Assembly (NCBI GenBank): GCA_051873875.1
Contig: JBJEFI010000076.1
Coordinates: 1 to 43,048, forward strand
Length of the DNA stretch: 43,048 nt
DNA from: JBJEFI01 sp051873875
GTDB taxonomy: Bacteria; Bacillota; Bacilli; Bacillales; Bacillaceae_G
Direction of reading: 5' to 3'
This document shows positions 25,554 through 32,632 of this stretch, piece after piece. The position numbers and the translations under genes are program-made. A model generated the notes under the pieces. The model did not search any database. It saw nothing but the letters and a program-made list of their open reading frames with translations, and was not told the DNA's origin. How positions within the stretch are numbered: position 1 is the first letter of the stretch; every line of letters begins with the position of its first letter.

Positions 25554-25946
25554 ATGATGTTTAATGACCCAGTAGGGGATTTTATGTTTACAGGTATTCC
25601 TATTTTTATTGGTATTGTTGCTATTATTGTTTTTGGTTTTATTTTTTTTGCAATCATTAGTGGGATTAAGCAATGGAGTCATAATAATAAACAACCTATT
25701 TTAGATGTAGATGCAAAGGTAGTTGCGAAACGAACAGAAGTAAGCGGAGGTTCTCATACAGGTGACCATCATAGCGGATCAAGTACATGGTATTACGTTA
25801 CTTTTGAAGTAACGAGTGGAGATCGAATGGAACTATCTGTTTCTGGAAAGCAATATGGTTTATTAGCAGAAGGAGACAAAGGTATTTTACAATTTCAAGG
25901 AACACGTTATTTAAATTTTACTAGAAAGCAGCCCCAAATAAGCTAG
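25554..25946 (+). CDS. DUF2500 membrane protein
   Basis: About 130 residues from the first of two adjacent ATGs (AAAGGGGGGG upstream). One membrane segment at ~9-35 (GIPIFIGIVAIIVFGFIFFA) is followed by an outer or inner beta domain with the DUF2500 pattern (AKVVAKRTEVSGG, WYYVTFEVTSGDRMELSVSGKQYGLLAEGDKGIL). Function unknown. Followed by the yvrJ-like gene. Confidence 0.82.
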   Translation: MMFNDPVGDFMFTGIPIFIGIVAIIVFGFIFFAIISGIKQWSHNNKQPILDVDAKVVAKRTEVSGGSHTGDHHSGSSTWYYVTFEVTSGDRMELSVSGKQYGLLAEGDKGILQFQGTRYLNFTRKQPQIS

Positions 25947-25979
25947 TTAATGCTATATATACACCGAGGGGGTGAAGAT

Positions 25980-26153
25980 ATGGCAGAGCTAGTTGGTTTC
26001 ATTGGTGATGTTGGTTTTCCGATTATGATTACACTTTATTTGCTACACCGAATTGAACAAAAGTTAGATGCTGTTGTCCTTTCTATTGAACGTGTTCAAG
26101 CAAGTGTAGAAAATAGTAATGAAGCTTGTCGGTTACCACAGTATCATAAATGA
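25980..26153 (+). CDS. YvrJ-family small protein
   Basis: 57 residues. Matches the YvrJ family pattern ELVGFIGDVGFPIMITLYLLHRIEQKLD: a short hydrophobic helix followed by an amphipathic helix. Such proteins may be small phage-holin-like or accessory membrane peptides. GAGGGGGTGAAGAT precedes the ATG. Thirty-three bases after the DUF2500 gene, likely co-transcribed. Confidence 0.8.
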   Translation: MAELVGFIGDVGFPIMITLYLLHRIEQKLDAVVLSIERVQASVENSNEACRLPQYHK

Positions 26154-26155
26154 AC

Positions 26156-26192
26156 AAAAAGGTCGACCTTTATATAAGTCGACCTTTTTTAG
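26156..26192. terminator. Intrinsic terminator
   Basis: AAAAAGGTCGAC/GTCGACCTTTTTT, a 12-base perfect stem, symmetric enough to act in both directions. Confidence 0.85.
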
Positions 26193-26232
26193 AGTATAAG
26201 AAAATAGTTAATGTATGTAACTAATCTTCTGC

Positions 26233-26347
26233 GATTTTTCTTTGTCTAACTTCCGGCTGTCCTCCACGAGAAATTTTATTCGGAGAACTACATTTAGTAT
26301 CACATGCTTACGCTACGTGATATTAAATGTACCGCCTGCGGTTTTTC
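26233..26347. repeat. Dispersed intergenic repeat, family 1, copy B
   Basis: Second copy of the element at 2335-2505. It contains a long imperfect hairpin, TACATTTA-TATCAC/GTGATA-TAAATGTA, and ends in ACCG/CGGT with TTTTT. It abuts the deoD stop codon, so it forms the 3' end of the leftward deoD message. Confidence 0.6.
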
Positions 26348-26348
26348 G

Positions 26349-27053
26349 CTATTTAATAGCAGCATCTAATGCAATTTCAATCATGTCATTGAATGTTGTT
26401 TGACGTTCTTGTGCAGTTGTTTCTTCACCAGTGAAGATATGGTCACTTACTGTTAAGACAGTTAACGCATTTACGCCATACTTTGCAGCAATTGTATAAA
26501 GGGCTGTTGTTTCCATCTCTACTGCAAGTACACCGTATTCACCAAGCTTTTTCACCATATCCATGTTTTCACGATAGAATACGTCAGCTGTTAATACGTT
26601 CCCTACGCGGATGTTTAAGCCCTTTTCTACACCTGCATCATATGCTTTCTTTAATAAATCAAAGTTAGCAGCTGGTGAGAAATCAAAGCCAGGGAATGTT
26701 AAACGGTTCATATTTGAATCTGTACAAGTTGTCATTGCGATAATAACATCACGAACTTTTACATCCTTTTGGATACCACCGCAAGTCCCAACACGAATTA
26801 AGTTTTTAACACCGTATTCACGAATTAACTCATTTGTATAAATACCAATTGAAGGAATACCCATTCCAGTTCCTTGAACTGAGATACGGTGCCCTTTATA
26901 TGTACCAGTAAATCCTAGCATACCACGAACTTCGTTATAACAAATTACATCTTCTAAAAATGTTTCTGCAATATATTTTGCACGTAATGGATCTCCAGGA
27001 AGTAAAATTGTTTCAGCAATATCTCCTTGCTTTGCTCCGATATGTACACTCAT
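26349..27053 (-). CDS. deoD: Purine nucleoside phosphorylase, DeoD type
   Basis: 234 residues from the ATG at 27053 with GGAGG ten bases upstream. Hexameric PNP features: HIGAKQGDIAETILLPGDPLRAK at the N-terminus, RVGTCGGIQ phosphate loop, VEMETTALY for nucleoside binding and the catalytic Asp in TVSDHI. It releases bases from purine (deoxy)nucleosides in the cytoplasm. It stands alone here, and its 3' end is the family 1 repeat. Confidence 0.95.
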   Translation of the reverse strand: MSVHIGAKQGDIAETILLPGDPLRAKYIAETFLEDVICYNEVRGMLGFTGTYKGHRISVQGTGMGIPSIGIYTNELIREYGVKNLIRVGTCGGIQKDVKVRDVIIAMTTCTDSNMNRLTFPGFDFSPAANFDLLKKAYDAGVEKGLNIRVGNVLTADVFYRENMDMVKKLGEYGVLAVEMETTALYTIAAKYGVNALTVLTVSDHIFTGEETTAQERQTTFNDMIEIALDAAIK

Positions 27054-27145
27054 CTTGTCAGACCTCCTAAATAAAATACATTTCTTATTGTACACGTTTC
27101 TAGGGAAAAAAGTAGTTATTTATCAAAAATTTTCTTAATTATGAC

Positions 27146-27190
27146 TTGTAACTTTTTTGTAACGACACAAATTTGTATTTACGATATGAT
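27146..27190 (+). promoter_or_regulatory. Candidate activated promoter of the small RNA
   Basis: TATGAT at 27185-27190 could be a -10. No good -35 is present. Instead TTGTAAC occurs at 27146-27152 and again at 27157-27163, exactly 11 bases apart, with a further ATTTGTA at 27171-27177. Direct repeats at one-turn spacing suggest a response-regulator site (ResD-like TTTGT elements come to mind), but this is inference. Confidence 0.35.
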
Positions 27191-27196
27191 GAAATA

Positions 27197-27333
27197 GAAG
27201 AATAAATGATGAAAGGGCATAATGTAAGTGTTATTCCTTACTAATTATGCAGAACTTTCATATATTTCTCCCTCCCCCGACTTCCTCCCCCAAAGGAAGT
27301 CAAAAGATTGGGCACGTTCCCAATCTTTTTTTA
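27197..27333 (+). ncRNA. Candidate C-rich trans-acting small RNA (RsaE/RoxS- or FsrA-like style)
   Basis: A stand-alone structured transcript is visible. Hairpin 1 (27210-27260) is TGAAAG/CTTTCA with inner GCATAAT/ATTATGC and GTAAG/CTTAC. An unpaired TTTCTCCCTCCCCC (27265-27278) follows. Hairpin 2 is GACTTCC/GGAAGTC with TCCCCC in its loop. A strong terminator, AAAGATTGGG/CCCAATCTTT plus T-run, closes it at 27303-27332. No ORF is present. Exposed C-rich motifs like these let Firmicute small RNAs such as RsaE/RoxS and FsrA cover ribosome sites of target mRNAs. Family identity is not proven and the 5' end is estimated. Confidence 0.6.
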
Positions 27334-27436
27334 TTTATAAATGTCGAAATTTGTTGAACGAAATATCTTTTCAAATAATTTTATTTTCTATAAAATCATA
27401 ATCAATATAAACGTAACATTTTTCACAAACACAAAA

Positions 27437-27672
27437 TAATACGATGATGAGGGCATTAGTAGAATTGATTTCCCTGTTCCAGAGAGCTGATGGTGGTGCA
27501 AATCAGTACAAAGATCATTTCCAAGTACATCCTCGGAGTATCTTTCTTTTTTTAAGAAAGCGGTGTGAACCGTTATCGAAACGAGGTGCAAGTTGCTTTT
27601 TTGCTTGCAAATAGGGTGGTACCACGATGCATAATCGTCCCTACTGGCTACAACCAGTAGGGACTTTTTTAT
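27437..27672 (+). ncRNA. Tyrosine T-box riboswitch leader
   Basis: The T-box sequence AGGGTGGTACCACG is at 27613-27626, followed by the terminator GTCCCTACTGG/CCAGTAGGGAC with T-run (27637-27671). In stem I the base helix pairs TGAGG (27447-27451) with CCTCG. An upper helix pairs GAATTGAT with ATCATTTC. The specifier loop between them reads CAAG-TAC-AT, so the specifier is TAC, tyrosine. The apical GGTGGTGCAA element follows a CTGAT/ATCAG stem. Uncharged tRNA-Tyr should stabilise the antiterminator and switch on the aroA-hisC-tyrA genes. Confidence 0.9.
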
Positions 27673-27753
27673 TTTTATTTATATCTTTATTTGCGCAACG
27701 TTACGTTGTATATAAAATTTAAACTGAAAATTCAGAAAACGGAGGAAGAAAAG

Positions 27754-28839
27754 ATGGCAAAAACACATTTAGATGATTTAAGGGAACAAATTGATGAGAT
27801 TTCACTACAAATTTTAGAGTTATTAAATAAGCGTGGTAATCTTGCGAAAGAAGTTGGTGAATACAAAAAAGCACACGGAATGAAACGATTTGATCCAGTT
27901 CGTGAACGTGAATTGTTAGATTTAATTGGTGCAAAAAATGATGGACCATTTGAAACAAAAACATTACAGCATATTTTTAAAACCATTTTCTCTGCAAGTA
28001 TTGATTTACAAGAAGAGGAAGTAAAGAAAACATTACTTGTTTCTCGTCAAAATAAAAAAACGAATACAGTTGTAGATTTAAAAGGAACAAAAATTGGGGA
28101 TGGTACACAACAATTTGTCATGGGACCTTGTGCAGTAGAAAGCTATGAGCAAGTATTCGAAGTAGCAAAAGCATTAAAAGAAAGAGGAATTCGTTTGCTT
28201 CGTGGTGGTGCATACAAACCTCGTACTTCTCCTTATGATTTCCAAGGACTTGGAATGGAAGGATTACAAATTTTACGCAGGGTTGCTGACGAGTTAGATA
28301 TGGTTGTTGTTAGTGAAATTTTAACACCACAGGATGTGGAAGAAGCACTAAAATATGTGGATGTTATTCAAGTGGGTGCACGTAACATGCAGAACTTTGA
28401 ATTGTTACGAACAATTGGACGTGTTGAACGACCAGTGTTATTAAAACGTGGTTTATCTGCAACAATTGAAGAATTTATTCATGCAGCAGAGTATATTATG
28501 ATGCAAGGGAACGATCAAATTATTTTATGTGAACGTGGTATTCGCACATATGAAAAAGCAACGCGTAATACGCTAGATATTTCAGCAGTACCAATTTTGA
28601 AGAAAGAAACACACTTACCAGTCGTTGTCGATGTGACACATTCAACAGGACGTAAAGATTTACTTATCCCAACGGCAAAAGCGGCATTGGCGATTGGTGC
28701 GGATGCAGTTATGGCAGAAGTTCATCCAGACCCAGCGGTTGCTTTATCAGATGCAGCACAACAAATGGATATTCCACAATTCCATGCATTTATGGACGAA
28801 GTTGGTGAATTTCATCGTAAAATAGAAGTAAGCAAGTAA
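27754..28839 (+). CDS. aroA: Bifunctional chorismate mutase / DAHP synthase
   Basis: 361 residues from the ATG at 27754 (GGAGGAAGAAAAG upstream). Residues 5-90 are an AroQ-type chorismate mutase helix bundle (LDDLREQIDEISLQILELLNKRG). Residues ~110-355 are a type Ib DAHP synthase with GPCAVES at 124-130, RGGAYKPRTSPYDFQG at 150-165 and DVTHSTGRKDL near the end. It joins PEP and erythrose-4-phosphate and also makes prephenate; the mutase part commonly gives feedback control. The symbol follows the B. subtilis name (not EPSP synthase). First gene of the Tyr T-box operon. Confidence 0.93.
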   Translation: MAKTHLDDLREQIDEISLQILELLNKRGNLAKEVGEYKKAHGMKRFDPVRERELLDLIGAKNDGPFETKTLQHIFKTIFSASIDLQEEEVKKTLLVSRQNKKTNTVVDLKGTKIGDGTQQFVMGPCAVESYEQVFEVAKALKERGIRLLRGGAYKPRTSPYDFQGLGMEGLQILRRVADELDMVVVSEILTPQDVEEALKYVDVIQVGARNMQNFELLRTIGRVERPVLLKRGLSATIEEFIHAAEYIMMQGNDQIILCERGIRTYEKATRNTLDISAVPILKKETHLPVVVDVTHSTGRKDLLIPTAKAALAIGADAVMAEVHPDPAVALSDAAQQMDIPQFHAFMDEVGEFHRKIEVSK

Positions 28840-28863
28840 AACTAAAAACGGGAGTGGGAGAAG

Positions 28864-29949
28864 ATGTACGTAAAAGATCAAATTTTAACGTTACAAGCAT
28901 ATACACCTGGGAAACCAACAGAAGCGGTTATGAAAGAGCATGGATTAGAAAAAGTGGTGAAACTAGCTTCTAATGAAAATCCATTTGGTTGTTCAGAAAA
29001 GGCAATGGAAGCACTGTTAAGTTTACAGGGGAAATTCGCAATTTATCCTGATGGAGATTCTATTGTACTAAGGGAAAAAGTCGCATCTTTCTTGGGGGTA
29101 AAACCTAGACAATTATTATTCGGTAGTGGGGCTGATGAAGTGATTCAAATGTTAAGTCGTGCTTTATTAACACCAACTCATAATATTGTGCAAGCAACGC
29201 CAACATTTTCTCAATATAGTCATCATGCAGTTATCGAGGGAGCAGAAGTGCGCAATGTACCATTAGTGAATGGGACACATGATTTAGATGCTATGCTAGA
29301 TGCAATTGATGAAAATACAAAAATTGTTTGGGTATGTAATCCAAACAATCCAACCGGCACATACGTAAATACAGAACAATTAGAAGTCTTTTTAGCAAAA
29401 GTACCATCATCTGTATTCGTTGTTATAGATGAAGCGTATTATGAATATGCAGTAGCAGAGGATTATCCACAAACGCTACCGCTGTTAGATAAATACGATA
29501 ACGTTATTGTATTACGTACATTCTCAAAAGCGTATGGCTTAGCATCTTTTCGAGTAGGCTATGGAGTGGCTTCTGAAACATTAATGGAAGAAATCAATAT
29601 TGCTAGATTACCATTTAATACATCGATGGCAGCACAAGTAGTTGCCACAGCCGTACTAGACGATCAAGCCTTTATTGAAAAATGTGTAACGGAGAACCGA
29701 AATGGATTAGCCAAGTATGTTGCCTTTTGTGAAGAACATGGAATTAAGTATTATCCTTCACAGGCTAACTTTATTTATATGGAAGTAAACAATAGTCGAG
29801 AGTTATTTGCACAATTAGAGAAGAAAGGGTATATTGTTCGCGCCTTCCCTGCTGGTATTCGCATTACAATTGGAACAGAGGAAGAAAATGAAGGATTATT
29901 AAAAGAATTAGAAGAAGTGTGGAGGCAGCAAGCAGTTCAAAGGGGATAA
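28864..29949 (+). CDS. hisC: Histidinol-phosphate / aromatic aminotransferase
   Basis: 361 residues. PLP-dependent fold type I features: N159 in CNPNNPTGT, D189 in VVIDEAYYEY, the Schiff-base lysine K222 in RTFSKAYGLASFR and R230. HisC makes histidinol phosphate and, in Bacillus, also transaminates phenylpyruvate and hydroxyphenylpyruvate. It lies 24 bases after aroA under the Tyr T-box, and the his operon downstream has no hisC, so this copy probably serves both pathways. Confidence 0.92.
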   Translation: MYVKDQILTLQAYTPGKPTEAVMKEHGLEKVVKLASNENPFGCSEKAMEALLSLQGKFAIYPDGDSIVLREKVASFLGVKPRQLLFGSGADEVIQMLSRALLTPTHNIVQATPTFSQYSHHAVIEGAEVRNVPLVNGTHDLDAMLDAIDENTKIVWVCNPNNPTGTYVNTEQLEVFLAKVPSSVFVVIDEAYYEYAVAEDYPQTLPLLDKYDNVIVLRTFSKAYGLASFRVGYGVASETLMEEINIARLPFNTSMAAQVVATAVLDDQAFIEKCVTENRNGLAKYVAFCEEHGIKYYPSQANFIYMEVNNSRELFAQLEKKGYIVRAFPAGIRITIGTEEENEGLLKELEEVWRQQAVQRG

Positions 29950-29955
29950 AATGAG

Positions 29956-31050
29956 ATGAATATATTTATAGCAGGAATTGGCTTAATTGGAGGTTCGCTA
30001 GCATTAGCAATCAAAAAACATCATCATGTGACCATTGTTGGATATGACACAAACGAAGAAAATAAAAAGGCAGCATTGCGATTAAGAGTAGTGGATGAAA
30101 TTGCTTCTAGTTTTGAACAAGGTGCTAAGGAGGCGGATATTATTATCCTTGCCTCCCCAGTTGCTAGTATTTGTAGGTTAATCGATACATTGTCCTCTCT
30201 TTCGTTAAAAAAAGATGTCATTATAACAGATGTGGGAAGTACGAAAACAAAAATTATGGAAGCTGCCCGATCGTTAAATGACAAGGGGATTAGTTTTATT
30301 GGCGCACATCCAATGGCAGGTTCTCATAAAAGTGGGGTTTTGGCAGCCAAAGTGCAGTTGTTTGAAAATGCTTATTATATTCTAACTCCATTTGCCAATG
30401 AAAAAGAGGGAAATATCGAAAAACTAAAAGCATTATTAGCCTGTACCAATGCGTATCTTGTTGTGTTAGACCATCATGAACATGATAAAATCACAGGAAT
30501 GATTAGTCATTTTCCTCATTTGATTGCAGCTAGTTTAGTAAGACATGCGAATCGGTTTTCTGATGAGTATCCATTAGCCACAGCAATGGCGGCGGGAGGG
30601 TTCCGAGATATTACGCGAATTGCCTCTAGTAGCCCAGAAATGTGGCGGGATGTTATCGCAAATAATCAAGAAAATATGCTTCAATTTCTAGACGAATGGC
30701 TACAAGAAATGGAAGATGTAAAAGAGATAGTGGCACAAGGTAACAGCCAAGTACTATTTGATTATTTTTCATCAGCGAAACGATATCGTGATTCTCTCCT
30801 TATTCGCCAAAGCGGAGCTATTCCTGCTTTTTATGATTTATTTGTCGATATTATTGATGATTCTGGGGCAATTGCTTCTGTTACTGCTATTGTTGCCAAA
30901 GCAAATATTAACATTAAAAACTTAGGAATTATCGAATCTCGTGAAGGATTGTTAGGGGTATTCCGTATTAGCTTTCGTACAGAAGAGGATCGAGAACGAG
31001 CAAAAGTCTTGTTAGAAGATCGAGGGTATGATATTTATTTGAAATTATAA
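29956..31050 (+). CDS. tyrA: Prephenate dehydrogenase with C-terminal ACT domain
   Basis: 364 residues. NAD-binding GxGLIGG at residues 7-13, catalytic-site GAHPMAGSH with H118 and H124, and a C-terminal ACT domain from about residue 294 (DLFVDIIDDSGAIASVTAIVAKANINIKNLGI, split here by helix turns) for tyrosine feedback. It converts prephenate to 4-hydroxyphenylpyruvate. Six bases after hisC; a strong terminator closes the operon. Confidence 0.95.
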   Translation: MNIFIAGIGLIGGSLALAIKKHHHVTIVGYDTNEENKKAALRLRVVDEIASSFEQGAKEADIIILASPVASICRLIDTLSSLSLKKDVIITDVGSTKTKIMEAARSLNDKGISFIGAHPMAGSHKSGVLAAKVQLFENAYYILTPFANEKEGNIEKLKALLACTNAYLVVLDHHEHDKITGMISHFPHLIAASLVRHANRFSDEYPLATAMAAGGFRDITRIASSSPEMWRDVIANNQENMLQFLDEWLQEMEDVKEIVAQGNSQVLFDYFSSAKRYRDSLLIRQSGAIPAFYDLFVDIIDDSGAIASVTAIVAKANINIKNLGIIESREGLLGVFRISFRTEEDRERAKVLLEDRGYDIYLKL

Positions 31051-31051
31051 A

Positions 31052-31102
31052 AGAAACGCCTTTTCACCTACAAAAGTAGTTAGAAAAGGCGTTTTTATTT
31101 TT
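31052..31102. terminator. Bidirectional intrinsic terminator
   Basis: AAACGCCTTTTC (31054-31065) pairs with GAAAAGGCGTTT (31083-31094), T-run after. Shared with the convergent XRE gene. Confidence 0.9.
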
Positions 31103-31153
31103 TCTACAAAATAAGTTATGGAGTGGATTAATAGATTTTCTTTATCACATATT

Positions 31154-31603
31154 TTATTTTGTTAATTTAGTAAAATATTCTTGTGCGTGATCATAGTCAA
31201 ATGTAGAAAACCAGCGGTAGTTTTTACTGTCTAAAATACGATAGTGATTACTAACGACGTTTTGTTGAAGGCGGAAGTTGTTCGTACTTTTGATTTCTTT
31301 CCACCATATATGACCACCTAATGTTTTTTCTTTAGGTGTATATAATTCGCTATGAGCCAATGCTTGTATTGTTTGAATTGGCTCATCCCCAAGAATATTT
31401 TGAATAATAGTACTATGACTAAAAAGCGTGACAAAGGCCACAGTTGTTGTCCAGCTAGCATTAAATCGTCCTTTTTCAATGCCGACTAGTGTTTTTTTGG
31501 ATAGTCCGATTATTTCTGCCATTTTTTCTTGAGTATAGCCAGCTTCAGTACGAACTAGTTTCATTTTCTCTGATAATATAGAAATAATTTCCTGTTTGTT
31601 CAT
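31154..31603 (-). CDS. XRE-family transcriptional regulator
   Basis: 149 residues from the ATG at 31603 with GGAGG seven bases upstream. The N-terminal HTH is clear (RTEAGYTQEKMAEIIGLSKK then TLVGIEKGR). The C-terminal ~80 residues (GGHIWWKEI, NVVSNHYRILDSKNYRWFS) are of no family I recognise and may sense a ligand or mediate pairing. Its targets are unknown; it sits between the tyrosine and histidine operons. Confidence 0.82.
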   Translation of the reverse strand: MNKQEIISILSEKMKLVRTEAGYTQEKMAEIIGLSKKTLVGIEKGRFNASWTTTVAFVTLFSHSTIIQNILGDEPIQTIQALAHSELYTPKEKTLGGHIWWKEIKSTNNFRLQQNVVSNHYRILDSKNYRWFSTFDYDHAQEYFTKLTK

Positions 31604-31770
31604 TATAGATCCTCCGCGCATCTTATGGATATTAGTGTAATTTTACACCTTTAAAAATAGTTATTCAAGTTTTTTTATGAAATTTTCATGGGTATATAGA
31701 TAGATTGGTAAAAGTAAGGTAGTATAAGAATAATAAATTATGAATAGAAGTAGAGAAAGTGAGGGAGAAA

Positions 31771-32259
31771 ATGGAGACATTATTGCTTTGGGGAGCAATC
31801 ATTGTTTTGTTTATCGCATCATTTGTTGCGCTTATTTTTCCTATATTGCCAGGTTTACTATTTTTGTGGGGAGGATTTATTCTTTATTATTTTGCTTTAA
31901 ATGATCCAGCTTTGCACGTTTCTTTTTGGTTTTTTGCAACTGGAATTACGGCATTTCTATTTATTGTTGACTTCCTTGCCAATAGTTATTTTATAAGGGA
32001 AAAGACAGATTCTAAGTGGAGTGAACGAATTGGCTGCATTGCTATTATTCTTGGTTCATTAATTGTACCGCCATTTGGATTAATTCTTGTTCCATTTGTT
32101 ATGGTTTTTGTAGCTGAATTAGTACAAAAAAAGCCTGTTAGCAATGCATTTATGACTGCATTTGCTACGGTTATTGCCTTTTTGAGTAGCGTAATAGCTA
32201 AGTTTATTATTCAATTGATAATGGTTATCTTGTTTCTTTTGTATATTATTTTATCATAG
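31771..32259 (+). CDS. DUF456 membrane protein
   Basis: About 162 residues with four hydrophobic segments and the DUF456 hallmark FPILPGLLFLWGGFILYYFAL, then YFIREKTDSKWSERIG and GLILVPFVMVFVAELV. Integral membrane protein of unknown function. I take the ATG at 31771 (GAGGGAG just upstream, tight spacing); an in-frame GTG at 31759 is the alternative. A terminator follows. Confidence 0.82.
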   Translation: METLLLWGAIIVLFIASFVALIFPILPGLLFLWGGFILYYFALNDPALHVSFWFFATGITAFLFIVDFLANSYFIREKTDSKWSERIGCIAIILGSLIVPPFGLILVPFVMVFVAELVQKKPVSNAFMTAFATVIAFLSSVIAKFIIQLIMVILFLLYIILS

Positions 32260-32260
32260 G

Positions 32261-32300
32261 AAACAAAAACTAGTAGCATTGCTACTAGTTTTTGTTTTTT
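32261..32300 (+). terminator. Intrinsic terminator after the DUF456 gene
   Basis: AAACAAAAACTAGTAGC/GCTACTAGTTTTTGTTT, perfect 17-base stem. Confidence 0.9.
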
Positions 32301-32379
32301 AAAGGGGTATATTTTTTCATTAATTTTAAATTTGCAGTACATTGTTCATACAATTTTGAAATGTTACGAACCAAATATA

Positions 32380-32408
32380 TTGACATGTATACAATATTTT
32401 TATAAAAT
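32380..32408 (+). promoter_or_regulatory. Promoter of the histidine operon
   Basis: TTGACA at 32380-32385 and TAAAAT at 32403-32408 with a 17-base spacer. The transcript would start near 32415, about 27 bases before the leader peptide. Confidence 0.75.
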
Positions 32409-32441
32409 TTAGAAAATTATATTTTTAAAGGGGAAATTAGC

Positions 32442-32486
32442 ATGGTTCAAGTACAAGAGTTAAATGCACATCATCATCATACGTGA
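32442..32486 (+). CDS. Histidine operon leader peptide MVQVQELNAHHHHT
   Basis: A 14-residue frame with a good ribosome site (AAAGGGGAAATTAGC) and four consecutive CAT histidine codons at 32469-32480, one codon before ACG-TGA. It is followed at once by strong alternative hairpins and then by hisZ. His-codon runs at this position are the mark of ribosome-mediated attenuation. Too short for routine gene calling. Confidence 0.8.
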   Translation: MVQVQELNAHHHHT

Positions 32487-32607
32487 AGGGGTTGAAACTA
32501 TGAAGAAGTTTTCGTAGTATCAAGCCCTCTTCCTATTGCTGATGAAGGTGCTTGTTCCGTGCGAAAGAAGCCGTACAGGTACCTATAACCTGTACGGCTT
32601 TTTTCGT
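32485..32607 (+). promoter_or_regulatory. Histidine operon transcription attenuator
   Basis: Hairpin A:B pairs GAAGGGGTTGA-ACTA (32485-32500) with TAGT-TCAAGCCCTCTTC (32515-32532). B can instead pair with C/D (CAAGC 32521-32525 with GCTTG 32550-32554, extended by CC/GG and TTC/GAA). D:E pairs AGGTGCTTGT (32546-32555) with ACAGGTACCT (32575-32584). E:F is the terminator GCCGTACAGGT/ACCTGTACGGC with TTTTTT. Predicted logic: a ribosome stalled at the His codons leaves A free, A:B forms, D:E forms and transcription continues. A ribosome at the stop codon covers A, B pairs with C/D, and E:F terminates. Confidence 0.72.
32565..32607 (+). terminator. Attenuator terminator (E:F) ahead of hisZ
   Basis: GAAAGAAGCCGTACAGGT pairs with ACCTGTACGGCTTTTTTC around ACCTATA or a shorter loop. 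Confidence 0.88.
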
Positions 32608-32632
32608 TCTATAAGAAAAGGGGAGCGATGAT

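Larger units (their letters stand above)
27054..27753. other. 700-base RNA-rich intergenic region
   Basis: Between divergent deoD and aroA. It holds two regulatory RNA elements, a candidate C-rich small RNA and a Tyr T-box leader, both listed separately. No additional protein gene is seen. Confidence 0.6.

Noticed and set aside
27197..27333. Naming the small RNA RsaE/RoxS outright
   Set aside because: C-rich motifs fit, but the neighbours differ from those I recall for RoxS, and I cannot align the full RNA; a covariance search is needed.
27510..27515. TTC (phenylalanine) as T-box specifier
   Set aside because: These bases pair in the upper helix GAATTGAT/ATCATTTC; the unpaired loop position holds TAC instead.
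32442..32632. His operon leader as a T-box
   Set aside because: No AGGGTGGTACCACG-type sequence or stem I is present; the His-codon frame and alternative hairpins explain it better.
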